From Zeugodacus cucurbitae (taxonomy: Eukaryota; Arthropoda; Insecta; Diptera; Tephritidae), in assembly GCF_028554725.1 (NCBI RefSeq), contig NC_071670.1, positions 57,132,501 to 57,196,500 of the forward strand: a stretch of DNA of 64,000 nt. The letters are read 5' to 3'. Position 1 is the stretch's first letter, and every line of letters begins with the position of its first letter. Position numbers and translations under genes: made by a program. Shown one piece after another: positions 22,101 through 33,800 of this stretch. The notes beneath the pieces were generated by a model. It did not search any database. It worked only from the letters and a program-made list of their open reading frames with translations, and was not told the DNA's origin.

Positions 22101-22693
22101 TAAACACGGTATTTGGCACGGGTTGAACAATTATTTCGTCAACTGTGCGAGTCGAACGAGAAGAAAGGTTTAAACTGGATTGTGTGTAAGATTTCCGTGT
22201 GTTAAACAGAGATGTAAAAATTTTCTAATTTAAAAAATGACAAATGCTAATTTTGGTGTAATAGAACTTAGAGGTTCATACCTTAAAATTCTCTGAATAA
22301 TGAGCGTATTAAAATGAAATAGCCCGGTTTCATGAAAGCTTGGAAAGAATTCCCCGAACAAAATGCAATAAAAACAGCTGTTATTAGAAATTTTATGAAT
22401 AAGCAGCTGCTTTCATTAAACATGTTTATATTTCGCTTAATTTTTTTTAAGCTGTTTGTTTCACGTTTTCATCGTTAGAACCGATAGCATTTTCATAGCT
22501 ATAGACAATATATAGTATACTTCACCAGAAATATAGGGATATAATTATCGTAGAAGCCTTTTTGACTACTGGCCGTACTTGATATGTCGTAGATACGATA
22601 CGGAGGGAGTTAGACTTTATTATTATTATTTATATTATTATTTTTCGAAATATTGAAGAAGTACAAAGTGATTTCTTTCACCGAACGCCTTAA
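19163..22693. other. Non-coding stretch with microsatellites
   Basis: Contains an ACAT tetranucleotide array at 19863-19884, a TATG array at 21058-21081 and a GT dinucleotide array at 21388-21404. No gene or RNA recognised. Confidence 0.5.
21058..21081. repeat. TATG tetranucleotide microsatellite
   Basis: Six consecutive ATGT units. Similar ACAT/TATG arrays recur throughout the window (for example 8692, 13273, 19863, 48055 and 62550). Confidence 0.8.
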
Positions 22694-23383
22694 GGGGTTA
22701 TATGGGTTTTGTCGCGTAAAAAATGGCCTATTTTCAATATTTTTTTCATGTAAAAAATTATTGATTTAATTCAAACTTTTTTCTGTCTATAGATACATAT
22801 TTAAATAATAATTTCTGAAATTTTCAAAAAAAAAAAGTAAAACTCCTCCATTGCAACGTCATTTACGGTGACCCTTCGCAAAAAGGTGAATCCGCGTTGT
22901 CAGCATAACTCCTGACAGGAACATCCAAAATAAAAAAAAAAACAAAATAAATGTCTCGTGCTTGAACGAAGAAAAGACAAAACAAGTAAAAATTGGAATT
23001 GGGGCAGAAATTTTTCCAAAAAAAATAAAAATGTCGGTAAAAATTGCTCGACATTTTGTTTTTTTTTTTTTAATAGTTGTAATTGAAAAAAAAAAATAAA
23101 ATCCTTCGTTCAAGCACGAACACTTCTTCAAAATTTCATCAAGATCGGTTGAGTAGTTTTCGGGAAACTTTGACAACTGACTTTGAAAACACGGCTCCGA
23201 GAAAAACGCGTTTAAAGTTTTGAGTAACAATAATACCTTACTTGGAGCGCACACCTTCCAAAGGCTGTATCTCGGAAACTATTATTCGGATCGAAAATTT
23301 AGGACAATATTCTTGAGATGTTGTAGAAATTAATCAGACAAAAAACAAAAGATTTTTTGAACCCACTAAACCCATGTAACCAG
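22694..23383. mobile_element. TTAA-flanked MITE, piggyBac-like
   Basis: TTAA occurs immediately outside both ends (22690-22693 and 23384-23387). The ends form an imperfect terminal inverted repeat: left GGGGTTATATGGGTTTTGTC, right on the reverse strand CTGGTTACATGGGTTTAGTG. The 690-bp interior has no transposase frame. It contains a second inverted repeat of CGTGCTTGAACGAAG (about 22957) with its complement (about 23105). TTAA target duplication is the hallmark of piggyBac elements; family assignment is inference. Confidence 0.6.
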
Positions 23384-25499
23384 TTAAGCTGATCGCAGTA
23401 ACAAGAATGAAAAAATGGAAAAAAGGAAAATGATATATGCTGTTTAAAAACAAAAAAAAAAAACAAGAAATTATTGAGATATATGTAGAGAATATGTCCT
23501 GAAGTAAGAAATTTGAGTGATGCTGTTATACACTCACCACTTTACAATCTCAAAAAAGTCTTGACGAATTCCAATAAAATTTGACCCGTATCATATTTAT
23601 GACATTCTATTATTGTAATTAGTAAAAATTATAATTTGAACCATTTTGAACCCCATTAGCTTATTTGACTTCACAATAGAAAACATTAGCATTAATAGAG
23701 AATGATGCTGCATTGTAAACTAACCTTAGCTCCCGTTATAAACCACAATAAATGATTTCGGGTTTTCCGTTGAATTTAATCACATTTATGTTGAGTATTG
23801 ATGACTTATGCAGTGGGTTTATACTAAGTTGCTGTTTCTTTGTAAAACAAAGAAAACCGAAATTTTTTGCATGAAGTCATTATTTTCTAATTTTCTAATA
23901 ATTCCACGTAAATTAGTGCTTGGTATCGAAAAGTTCAATGGTAAAATCTATATATTTTATTGTGTCATTGTAATTGCTTTCTTTTCACAGTGATTTGCAT
24001 TGCGTTGTTGTTTTCCATGTTATTATTTTAAAACTCGAATTCTCAGAATCTTATCTCAGATTAGCAAATAAATTTTGTTTTATGGTATTGTGAATCTTTT
24101 AAACACACTTTCTGGAATTCATTAAGAATTTCGGTGTCAAATCTGTAGATTTGCGTGTGGAACCAGTGACTGAGCATACGTAATACTAAATAATAGGAAT
24201 TGATAAAAGAAAAATTAGCATTAAGGCAGTGAAATTGTTCTAACATCACGTACTTGTGGGGCGGTTTACATATCTGTACGTAGATCTGTATGTATGTATA
24301 TATATCCCTATGTTTATAGCTATTTTGAATGAATTTTTAAAACGTATACTAAGTTCAAAATCAATATCTCATATCAATAAACATACGCAAACAAACATAA
24401 GCACAAACGCACCTACCGATCGTACTTTTATTGACGCCGATAACAGTTGTGTGCGTATGTAGATATGTATGTATCTGACAGGCATGTGGCTACTTTCAGC
24501 CGGTTTGTTGTCGCAAATTTTTTGTACGGAATTTATAATTTTTTGCACATTTGTTGTTTTTGTTTTTTCTTTTTTGTGCAGTGATTGTCGCAAATTTTTA
24601 CGGGCATTTTATGGCACTTGACCGTATGCTCAGATGTATGTATGTATATATGTATGTAAATGTGTACAATAAAGGTATTTACGATGTTAGTGGGTGCAAG
24701 TGCGGACACAAGGGCTCACATATGTACAAATATAAATATAATAGTTCTGACTTCTGTGCAAATATATACACAACACAAGACCTACGAGATGGAATTTAAA
24801 ACTTAAGCATAGCAGATAAACAAATAAAGGAAATAGCCGGCAAAATTCGTAAACACGCTGTCCACGCCTCGTCAAATTCGTTAATTCATTTTATCTGTTT
24901 GCGTTTTTTTTGTTTTTATTAATGCCTTTTAATAATTCAATTATTTAGCAAATAAATATTTCAAGGAACATTGCGCACAGATAAAGTCAACAATTTTTGG
25001 CTTACACATGCACACATCAAAATGCATACATATGCAAAAATATATCTAGCTAAATATAAAAATATGTACATATGTACATATAAATATTTTTAAGACCTTC
25101 CCAGATTGGCAAGTAAATTGCTAATAATGGCCAACACCATGCCAGCGAAGACACTTTACACACACACACACACACACATTTCATACACAACGACAACAAC
25201 AAAATAATAAAAAAAAACAAGAAGGAAAAAGAGTTATAAAGTCACATCAGGCCATCGTTCGACCCAGCAACGCGCTCGACCACTTCCAAACACCGCCACA
25301 CTCCTGCCACTGTTCATCACTGGCAGTAGTGCGACACAATGCTACACCTTACTTGCTAATGATGCCCCTTAAGCAGAGCCTTTTTGTTGTTTTTGTTTTT
25401 GACTTTCCAAGTAGAATTTCAACTAAACACCAAGTTCAATTTACCCGCTTCAAGTTTCGTACAGAAATTTTGTTTTGTTTTATCTTTGTTGTTGTTTTT
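23384..25499. other. Non-coding stretch, no gene seen
   Basis: AT-rich with a CA dinucleotide array at 25158-25178 and CATA-type repeats. Open frames here are short and low in complexity. Confidence 0.5.
25158..25178. repeat. CA dinucleotide microsatellite
   Basis: About ten CA units in intergenic sequence. Confidence 0.8.
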
Positions 25500-25830
25500 T
25501 TTTTGTTTTTTAGTCAGTCACTTATCGCACTGATCGTTCGATGCGTCGATGCGATCAAGTCACGTTCACGTTCACACCGTATCGCATTCAAGTTAATACT
25601 GACTGTGATGCGCGTGTACACGTACTCGGCGACTGTCTGACTGGTGCTGCCGTTGGTGGTTGTTGTTTGTTGCGTCGTCGTTTGTTGCTGGTGCCTTTAT
25701 CCAACTCGATTTTTGTTTGGAGGAAGTTTGCTTCGATGATCGCAGACGATCGATGATGTTCAAGTGGCGGCAATGCATATTACGCTCGAGGCTTTGTGTT
25801 GGTTTGAAGCGTTGGGAGCGAAAGTGGTTG
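25500..25830 (-). promoter_or_regulatory. Candidate promoter/5' UTR on the minus strand (possibly of shf)
   Basis: Read on the minus strand this segment is CAA/ACG-rich with initiator-like TCAGT sites (GATCAGTGCG, CAGTCAGTATT) and moderately GC-rich, unlike its flanks. That resembles a dipteran core promoter with 5' UTR. A donor-like GGGTAAATT follows near 25445. Since shf has a splice acceptor just before its ATG, this could be an upstream non-coding shf exon. It is inference only. Confidence 0.25.
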
Positions 25831-28344
25831 GTTCGAAGATGTTACCACAATTGTTGTGGTTTTTGTGATGTATACCCTTCAAGCCGAAATGTATATATTT
25901 GAGATTTAGTCTTGTTTTTAGAATTTAGATTTAAAAATGTCAGGTAGGCTGAAGAGCTCGTATGGTTTCCTTGAGAGAGCACATGTCTGACAATTGGATG
26001 GCATTTTAAGTGACGTAAGTTTAGGTATGTTGAATAAAGTGGATACAGAGATATTAATAACACATTATAGGGGCGGTACGTTTAGAACGCAGCCTACAAA
26101 ATAAACATTTGAATTTTGGAAGATTAGCACGATACACTTGACTCAGCAAATTTCGAAAACCGGACTGCAGATTTGCAAAGTAGATCTCCGTGGTGGAAAT
26201 AACATTCCCATATGAATTAAATTTCTGAGAAAATAAATCTCTGATTGAGAAAAAAATAAGTCATACCAAATCTGCAACAGATCGTACAACAGTCCATAGC
26301 TTAGTTCGACCAATTTAGTTATGGACAGATGGACGCAAAGTAAATGGCTTCTTTTTTTTTGCAATTCGTTATGGTAGAGCCCTGGTAACCGTTTTGCCTT
26401 ATTCCGATGTAGTCACACATTTTTCCGTGCCCTCTGAAGTAAACAAGTAGATCCATGGCCACGAAACAAGACGAAAACTCCTTCGGTGGGCCCAATGTGG
26501 CGGCAACTTACTCATTCCTCAAGACCAATATTTCATTCAAGTTATGATCCACGCATCTGAGCTATCTCGTGCATCTTCCAATTGAGATGGTGGACTTTTG
26601 TTATGTAACCCTGCACGAGCAATCTGAGTAATCAAGGCAAAACTATTATTCGTTCGACTATCACCATATATAGTATCCACGCAATTTTAGTTTCCACTGC
26701 TCAATTTCCCTTTCAATCTAATTACCACCCGATATTGCTCGTTTTACATGTTTTTAAATCCGCGGACCCGACCGCTTTTAGAGACTGTCCAAATAATTCA
26801 AATTTTGACAGTAGCCATTTAGAATGTATTACTCGATTGTATCCTCTTGCGAGAGTGGTGCAGACAGTAAGGCTATGAACTTATCGGACAAACAGACAGT
26901 AAGGCTATGTACTTATCGGACCGCCCTCGTCATTTTTATGAAAATAATTCTACTGATGCCAAAGAGTGTCAGCAAAAACTAACATAAAATCTATAGAATG
27001 ATAGTATTGAAAAATTCTAACTAGAGTTGTCTGTCTGTCTATCGGACCGTTCGCCCGTGGTAGTGGTAAGTTTAGTAAAAACTGAGATATATGGGGCGGT
27101 GACAATGGCCACTTTTGGTTCAAATCCTATATCTCAGGAACTACTCGAGAAATTTCGACAAATTTAGTACAAAACATTGATGATATTCAAATAGTGCCTC
27201 AAAGATACAGGAGCTTTCCCTTGAAAATAGTCGAAATCCAATTATAACTTTTCAAGGTCCCAGATATCTAATAAGAATATCTACGTATCCATGGCTGACT
27301 TTAAACCGAGAATATCGCTCGATTTCTAATAATGATTTAATCAGATGCTAAAACTAGGTACAATGTTTAGTAATTGACCGATCGAATCGAACCATTTTTC
27401 GATCGAAACGGATACAATGATTAAGCCCATTGGACAAAAACTAGACCGTAACCACAGACATGGTTCCGTGTGACTTTTTCCTATTTCCAAAAATAAAGAG
27501 AACCTTAAAGGACCGTCGGCAAGGGCCATCTCAAAAATCAAACAAATTTGAGAAGTGTTTCGACTATTGGAAAAAGCTCTGACATAAGTGCATAATATCG
27601 AATAGGGAATTCATAAGGACTACAATATTAAAGCAGACGAATAATTTTTTTTTTAACGAAAACTCCCGTTATTTTTTGAACACAGACTCGTATTCCAACC
27701 TTTGATCCTTGCAAATTGTGAGAGTATAAAATGTTCGATTTCAGCAGTAACTTGTAGCAGTTACCTAGATGTTAGTACATAGGTAGAGTCGTGTTACGTG
27801 TTGTTCTCGATAGGATTGCGGACCAGAACAGGTCTTCAGTCATGAGATTTGATTAAAAATAAGTACAACAAGAAGTAACAATCCGAGTCAGTCACCGTTA
27901 CATAAACCTGGCTGTTTAGTAACGAGACCCTAGAAAAAGTTCCGATTGGCGAATTCAAACTGTTACTGTGACAAAAATTTATATAATTTTGATCATAGTA
28001 ATGGTATACGAGTAAACATGTAAACATAGTTTTCATAACAACACTTGGTTGTAGCAACTAGAGTATTCATACTCATACAGTTGCATGCTTGTGACAAACC
28101 ATTACTACAATATTTAGAATATTTTGTTTTTTTTTTTATACATTTACAACACATACATTTTAATACTAAAAATATTGTTGAGGGTTGGTGTTCAATGAAA
28201 CTTTCAAAGTATAGGTTTTAAATTGTAATTAAAAGATATAAAAAGCTAGAACTACTTAAAAAAAAGTTAACATACATACACGATTAGTTAGAATATGTAT
28301 TAGGTACTGCTATAACAAGTATGCAACTATTTTGAATAATAAAT
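25831..28344. other. Non-coding stretch 3' of MAGE
   Basis: No gene recognised. It holds a 32-bp tandem duplication at 26861-26924. A dispersed motif near 27665 (CTCCCGTTATTTTTTGAACA) resembles sequence at about 11926, suggesting remnants of a shared repeat family. Confidence 0.4.
26861..26924. repeat. 32-bp tandem duplication
   Basis: CAGACAGTAAGGCTATG followed by A/TACTTATCGGAC occurs twice, 32 bp apart, nearly identical. Confidence 0.8.
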
Positions 28345-29233
28345 TTAATCCACAGCCATTTCGTGATCATTATCGTTAGAACAGTATTTATTATATATAG
28401 CAACAAATTCGCTAGCTTCCTTGCCAAGAATCTGAAATAAAGTTTGAGAAAATAGTAATTATATCAAATATTTAAGTTTAATATAAATATACCTGTGCTG
28501 TTTGTTCTAAAACATCTTTCGGTGGAAATTCCACAGTTGCGCGATAACCCCACGAGAATAAATACCTAAAAAATTGAAATGTAAATTATAAAAAAATATA
28601 GTATCAAATGATATACCTTGTTTCCATGTCTGTTTCAGAATTTGACTTTTCTCGCTTCAAATATAATTGCTTAACAAAAGTTTCACAAATAAGCTTTCTT
28701 AGATTTCCAAGAAAAAATGTATGCTCTTCATCGATATCTATCCGTAGTCCTTTGAGGAAAAGAAATAGCTGTTCTGTAAATAAAACGATTAATGTGATTT
28801 TATTTCAGGAATTGTATAAACAAATAAAATACCTTCATCCACACGGGAATCTTTCATTAACAAATAAGAGAGTATAACAAATAACAATGTTAAATGACGA
28901 ACTTGTTCCAAATCATATTCCGCTGTGGAGGATGCAGTTAACTCCGAATAGCAAATGTATTTTCTAGAATCAGGTACGCGTTGCAAAATTATTCCGTAAA
29001 CCTGCCAATAAAAGACAAATGTTTTACGTTCAGGAATTATCATAAATAAAAGATTTAATTACCGTTTTCAACGTTTGAATTACACTTGGTAGACATCGCT
29101 TGAACAGTGCTTTGTCTTTATCAAGTATGTCGCGCATTTCCTCTTCTTTTATAGGTAATTTATTTTCTATATTATTGATTACAAATACCATGATAGCATT
29201 TCGACATTGAGCAAGCTTCTCCTCGTCTTCCAT
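28345..29233 (-). CDS. MAGE: MAGE/Nse3, SMC5-SMC6 complex non-SMC subunit
   Basis: CDS = complement(join(28345..28431, 28493..28565, 28617..28773, 28833..29001, 29063..29233)), 218 aa, all junctions in frame. Order: a short N-terminal region (MEDEEKLAQCRNAIMVFVIN), a first winged-helix part (KALFKRCLPSVIQTLKTVYG), the LTLLFVILSYLLMKDSRVDE core, IDIDEEHTFFLGNLRKLICE, FVKQLYLKREK, and YLFSWGYRATVEFPPKDVLE. The V(I)LxYIxxxG-like core and the Y-F-WG-RA...VLE pattern are MAGE-homology-domain marks. Insects have a single MAGE gene; its product pairs with Nse1 and Nse4 in the SMC5/6 complex, which works in DNA repair and replication-fork stability. Length fits the fly protein (about 230 aa). A DRE motif lies 96 bp upstream of the ATG. 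Confidence 0.85.
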
Positions 29234-29328
29234 TTTATAATCAAAATTTTAACAAAACTATTTGGTTGATTAAAAAAGCGCCAATTGAATTGACAACAAC
29301 TAATGCTTGACGATGACACTTGAGTGCT

Positions 29329-29336
29329 TATCGATA
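29329..29336. promoter_or_regulatory. DRE motif (TATCGATA) upstream of MAGE
   Basis: Perfect palindromic DNA replication-related element 96 bp upstream of the MAGE start codon. In flies DREF binds this site at promoters of replication, repair and growth genes, which suits an SMC5/6 subunit. The motif is seen; binding is inferred. Confidence 0.55.
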
Positions 29337-29855
29337 CACCAAATTTTATCGAAATAAAATTAGTCGAATATTTTAATCACTGCAACTTTATTAAAATAAA
29401 AACGTGTTATTACAGTTTTTTAATTAGCATTGAATTGAATAATCAATATTATTATAGCAAATTAGGATCATCAACATCATCAAGTGATATGTCAATTCAC
29501 TAACAGGCTAAATTGTTAACAAGTAAAACTTTAGGTGGCAACCTCACGTTATTATAAAATTATTATTTATTATTAATCTTTAATATTATTTCTATCATTT
29601 GATTAAGAGATGTAACTTTCTATATAAAAATTTATTGCAGCTAGCTCAGGAAGTGTTTATTTTATTAATTTACTATTTTGTTTACGAATAGCGCAAAGAG
29701 AAATGTCAGAAAACACCAGCGGACATCTAGTGGCGAAAATGTATAATCAAAAATGAAATACAAAGAGAGCAACCGGTGCTCTCACAACAGAAGGGGAGCA
29801 AAAACTTCAACACACACACATTGGTCTTCTACCATTCATCCTCGCGTAGTAGCAG

Positions 29856-30461
29856 CAGAGATAAAGAGATGTCCAACTCTATTTTCATTGGAAGTGAGAG
29901 CGCACGGACAAACGTCAAAACCTACCAATCTTTGACAGTTGACTGGAATCAGTAGGTTTTGACGTTTCGCAATTGGGAAACTGGAACGGCCATATTGAAA
30001 TGTTGCTAAAAAAATTATACGACAGAGACATTTTTAACCGCCGTGCAAGATTACTTATAAGAGCTTAAAACAATAAATATAAATGTAAACGCGAAATTTA
30101 AAAGAGGGTAAAGAAATTGTTTATGATATGCAGCATAGGGAAATTAATTTTTCATGGAAAATTGTAAAAAAATTATCAATTGTCAGTTGACAAGTGATAA
30201 TTTTCCTTATTTATTAGTGAAAGTTCGAAAACAAGCAATTTTAACGTACCTTAATATCGCTAAAAGAAATTTAAATATGTAATTTTTATATTAAAAATAC
30301 AGTATAAAATTTTTTTTAACCGTAATAAATGTTGGGTATTTTAATTTAAAGGCCCAAAAATTTGTATTTTGTCTGGTCCGGCAATAATTCAAATTGTTAT
30401 AAAAAACGCTTATTTTGAGGCGCTCTCACGCTGGAATAAGTTGGACATCCCTTTATCCCTG
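29856..30461. mobile_element. 606-bp MITE with terminal inverted repeats and 7-bp target duplication
   Basis: Left end CAGAGATAAAGAGATGTCC and right end, reverse strand, CAGGGATAAAGGGATGTCC. The inverted match continues through CAACT and resumes at GTGAGAGCGC, about 45 bp in all. GTAGCAG flanks both sides (29849-29855 and 30462-30468). There is no transposase frame. Internally there are two strong hairpins: 16-bp arms at 29910-29925 and 29952-29967, and arms around 30170-30204. The CAGRG terminus suggests hAT-type mobilisation, though hAT duplications are usually 8 bp. Superfamily is therefore uncertain. Confidence 0.75.
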
Positions 30462-30838
30462 GTAGCAGCGACAGCGACAGAAGCAGAAGTGTAGACAGCG
30501 CGAAGTATATGTCGTTCTGAAAAGTGCCCTAAAATGAAGAAATGCTAAAAAGTCAAATTGAATTTATAGTTGGAAAATACGCTCAAGTGAATTGGAAAAA
30601 ATAAAATATAAGTATTACACACGCGAAATGTGCAAATTTATACAAAAAGAGTGAAAAATAATTGGAAATATGTAAATGCAGTATTATACACACATATATG
30701 TATATCAAAGTGAATATGTAAATTGTAATCAGAAGGAATTTAGTGATACAAAAACACGAGTGAAATAGCCCAGCAGGCGAGTAGCAGTTTCCGCAAAAGT
30801 CAGCAAAGCTCCTGCAGCAAAGTGGATTGGAAAGGAAA

Positions 30839-30872
30839 ATGAACATGAACATGAATGCCCTGCAAAAAGTCG
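30839..30872 (+). CDS. C3G: Candidate alternative first coding exon of C3G (a)
   Basis: ATG at 30839 encodes MNMNMNALQKV and one further base before a strong donor (GGTAAGTAA). It ends in phase 1, as do the other two candidate first exons, so joining to the shared exon at 57568 would give ...LQKVDSAISSPSTP in frame. The upstream 300 bp are UTR-like. No conserved domain is present, so assignment to C3G rests on strand, phase and the absence of another plus-strand gene before 57.5 kb. The implied first intron is about 26.7 kb. Confidence 0.45.
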
Positions 30873-33800
30873 GTAAGTAAAGCTGCACTTGAATACAAGC
30901 AATATGTACTTAAGTATTTGATTTTGAGAAAGGATCTTTGGAGAGTGTTCCACACTTTAAATTGTTTCATGATATGCTCGATACCAGGCAATAATTACAG
31001 TTTTTGCCACAGTGAAATTATAAAAATAAAGATAGTTGACGCTTGGTTATAAAAATATCATACGAAATGCATCATGCCTATTACCAGTTTTTCCAAAAAT
31101 GCGTGCAAAGTCAACCACAAACAATAAATGCTACTATAAACCAGCGCCCTACAGAGAGAATGAATCATCATAAAATATTTTAACTAGTATTACAAATGTG
31201 GTTAACATATAAAAATACATAGCATCGAAATCTGCACGTTTTACGCATATGGAATTTTTTCCCATTGGATCTCCTTTCTCGTGTGTATTTTTATCAACAA
31301 GTTTATTTTTAACATTCGGAAGGTGTAAAATGATTGTGTGTATACACTCTTTACGAAATGCTGTGATTGTTGCTCCATTCGCGTGCAGTACAAGATAGCT
31401 GCAGACAGTATAGCGTTTTGCTTCGAGCATCCGCCCGCATACCCAAAGAGGAGAAGCACATTATTTATTCATACATACAGGCATACCGTTCGTCTTGGCT
31501 GCAACTTTGAACGCCATCATCGGCAAACAGGCGCCTCACTCTACCCCAATTCGTCTGTCGTATTGCATTCCTTGGCCAACAACACAAACTACATATTGCT
31601 GTGTGTATTCACTTTGGTGTGCAAAGTTGTCTCAACGATGCCATTGCAGTTTTGTATAACCATAGATCACCGAATAAGCAAGCAGTGGAGTCAGTAGACG
31701 CTGTTGCAGCGAACTTCCTCTGAACGCATCGCTGCTCATGCCCCGTGTGACCGTTATGCAGTGTGCTGGAGCATAGCACTAAGTGGAAGTAAAAGTTGCA
31801 GTGCTCTGGTTTTACGACGAGCACAGTGTTTAAATTCCACAAAATTTATAATTGTCGAAAATACTTTTATATGAAAGATGCCGTGCTCCGATTGAGTGGA
31901 GTTGCTATTAATAGCTTTTAGAATAATTAATCTATAAAAGTATAGAAAATATGTTGGCACTTATGTACTAGCTATTTCTTTTATATTAACGTTTAGTGAT
32001 TGTATTTTTCGGAATATTATATTTCCCTAAATTCGTTAAAAGTTTTGTAATGTCAAATGCTTTGTCTAAATACGGAGCATACAGTTTTTAAGTTCGTCTC
32101 ACGTCCCACGTTCGTCTGCGTAACCGCAAGAGATTCGGCAACGTGCTGTCATCCTAGTAGTATTTCCCGTCAATAACAAAAAATAACCATTTTCAAATAA
32201 GTTTAAAACATGAAAACATATATCGAAGAATTATTGCAGATATTTGCAATTTTCTATTAAAGTTTCGTTTGACATTTTTTGTCATTTATGTTAGTCAACA
32301 TTAGCAATAAAAAAACGTCCTGGATTTACTTTAGATTGCCTCGATGACAACTGACGTTAAGTTTTCTTTACATAGGGTTTCAGAAAACCATGGATCAACC
32401 AAAAATGTATCTCACTACATATATTTATAAAGCAAGGTACACATACTGCAATAAACAAATTAATATGCCAAAATATAAAAACAGGAGAGGAGTAACTTAA
32501 GTATAGTAAACAAAGCATTATTGTAAGATCATTTAATATTATAAAATATGCAAAACTGCTTGTATGTTGTTTTAGAGCAAATATTTTACTTGCTGGTCAA
32601 GTGTATAATGATGAAAATGAGAAACGTTGTTATTGCATGAGTGAATATGAGAGTTGATTTGCCACTCTTGGCTGGGACTTAATGGTTAAAAGCTCAAATT
32701 TTTATGTTTACACTCGCGCTCGCTCTCTTCATATATAAACATGTGTTTATAGATACAGTGGTGTTTCAAAAAGTAGCAGTTTAGTAAACCGAAAAATTTA
32801 TTAATTTATATTAAAATGAAAATAAAAGATGCTAATAAAAGATTTCTGATTCAGTTCTTGTACAAGATAAGAAAGTTATAATGTTATTGAAAGTTTTTAT
32901 ATAATTTAAAAAATAGTAACGGTAACGTGGTATTTCGGAAAAAAATTATTAATTCTTGTACATTAATGTTGTCGCATTCAAAATAGTCCTCATTCCATAT
33001 AACTGTACTTATTCCAGCGCTTCTTCCAATGGTCGAAACACTTCTTAAACTCAATTTTTGGGATAGTCTTTAGTTCTTTCAGCGATTTCTGGTGCGGTTA
33101 AACGATGCCACTCAAAGGTTCTCTTTATTTCTGGAAATTTGATCGTATTGGTTTTGGTCAAGAATTCACGAGGAAGCTACGAAGTGTGTGCTTATAACAA
33201 ACCAAAATCGCCAATCTTACAGTCTTCACATAATAATTTCCAGAGTTCTGCACGGTTTTTGTTTATATCGCACGCTTTGGCCTAGTTTCCCACATTCGGT
33301 GAAATTTTGGACTATTTCGGACATACTTTGAAACAGATAATGTACACTTGGATCTCAAAAAATATTGCAACATTTTATAATAGCCTATAAACATGTGTCT
33401 TATTAGATTCCACGCTGCTTTGGGGACTTCTAGCAAGACAAGGGTTTTTTATTTTATCCTATTAAGAGTTCAATACAGCACTGTATAGTCCCTTAACTTA
33501 CCCATTTTGATAACATTTAAATATAATAAACTATATGTAATTTCAACGGTAGAATAAAATTATTACTATAAGGGACTTTATAATATTTGCTGCCGCGCTG
33601 CTATTTTTTTAAACACCACTGTATATGTAACTACGTCTATGTGTGTTTAGTATTATTTGTTTTTAGGTTCCTAGATTGGGGTTTGGGTGGGTGGTATTGG
33701 CGGGAATTTGGTAAAATACGCACATGACTCTCCAATACTGAATGACTTTATTGGCGAATATACGATACAAATACAGACGATCTAATGTGACCAGTTGTAT

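Larger units (their letters stand above)
29237..30838. other. Region between MAGE and the first C3G exon
   Basis: Holds the MAGE promoter with its DRE, the 606-bp MITE, and from about 30470 a CAG/GAC-rich, then A-rich segment that I take as the 5' UTR of the first candidate C3G exon. Confidence 0.5.

Noticed and set aside
22859..23254. 131-codon minus-strand open frame
   Set aside because: It lies wholly inside the TTAA-flanked MITE, is Phe/Lys-rich from poly-A/T runs, and shows no domain.
25329..25640. 103-codon plus-strand frame
   Set aside because: No ATG start. It is antisense to a CAA-rich, UTR-like minus-strand segment.
26861..26924. CRISPR-like direct repeat
   Set aside because: Only two adjacent copies without spacers, in a eukaryotic genome: a simple tandem duplication.
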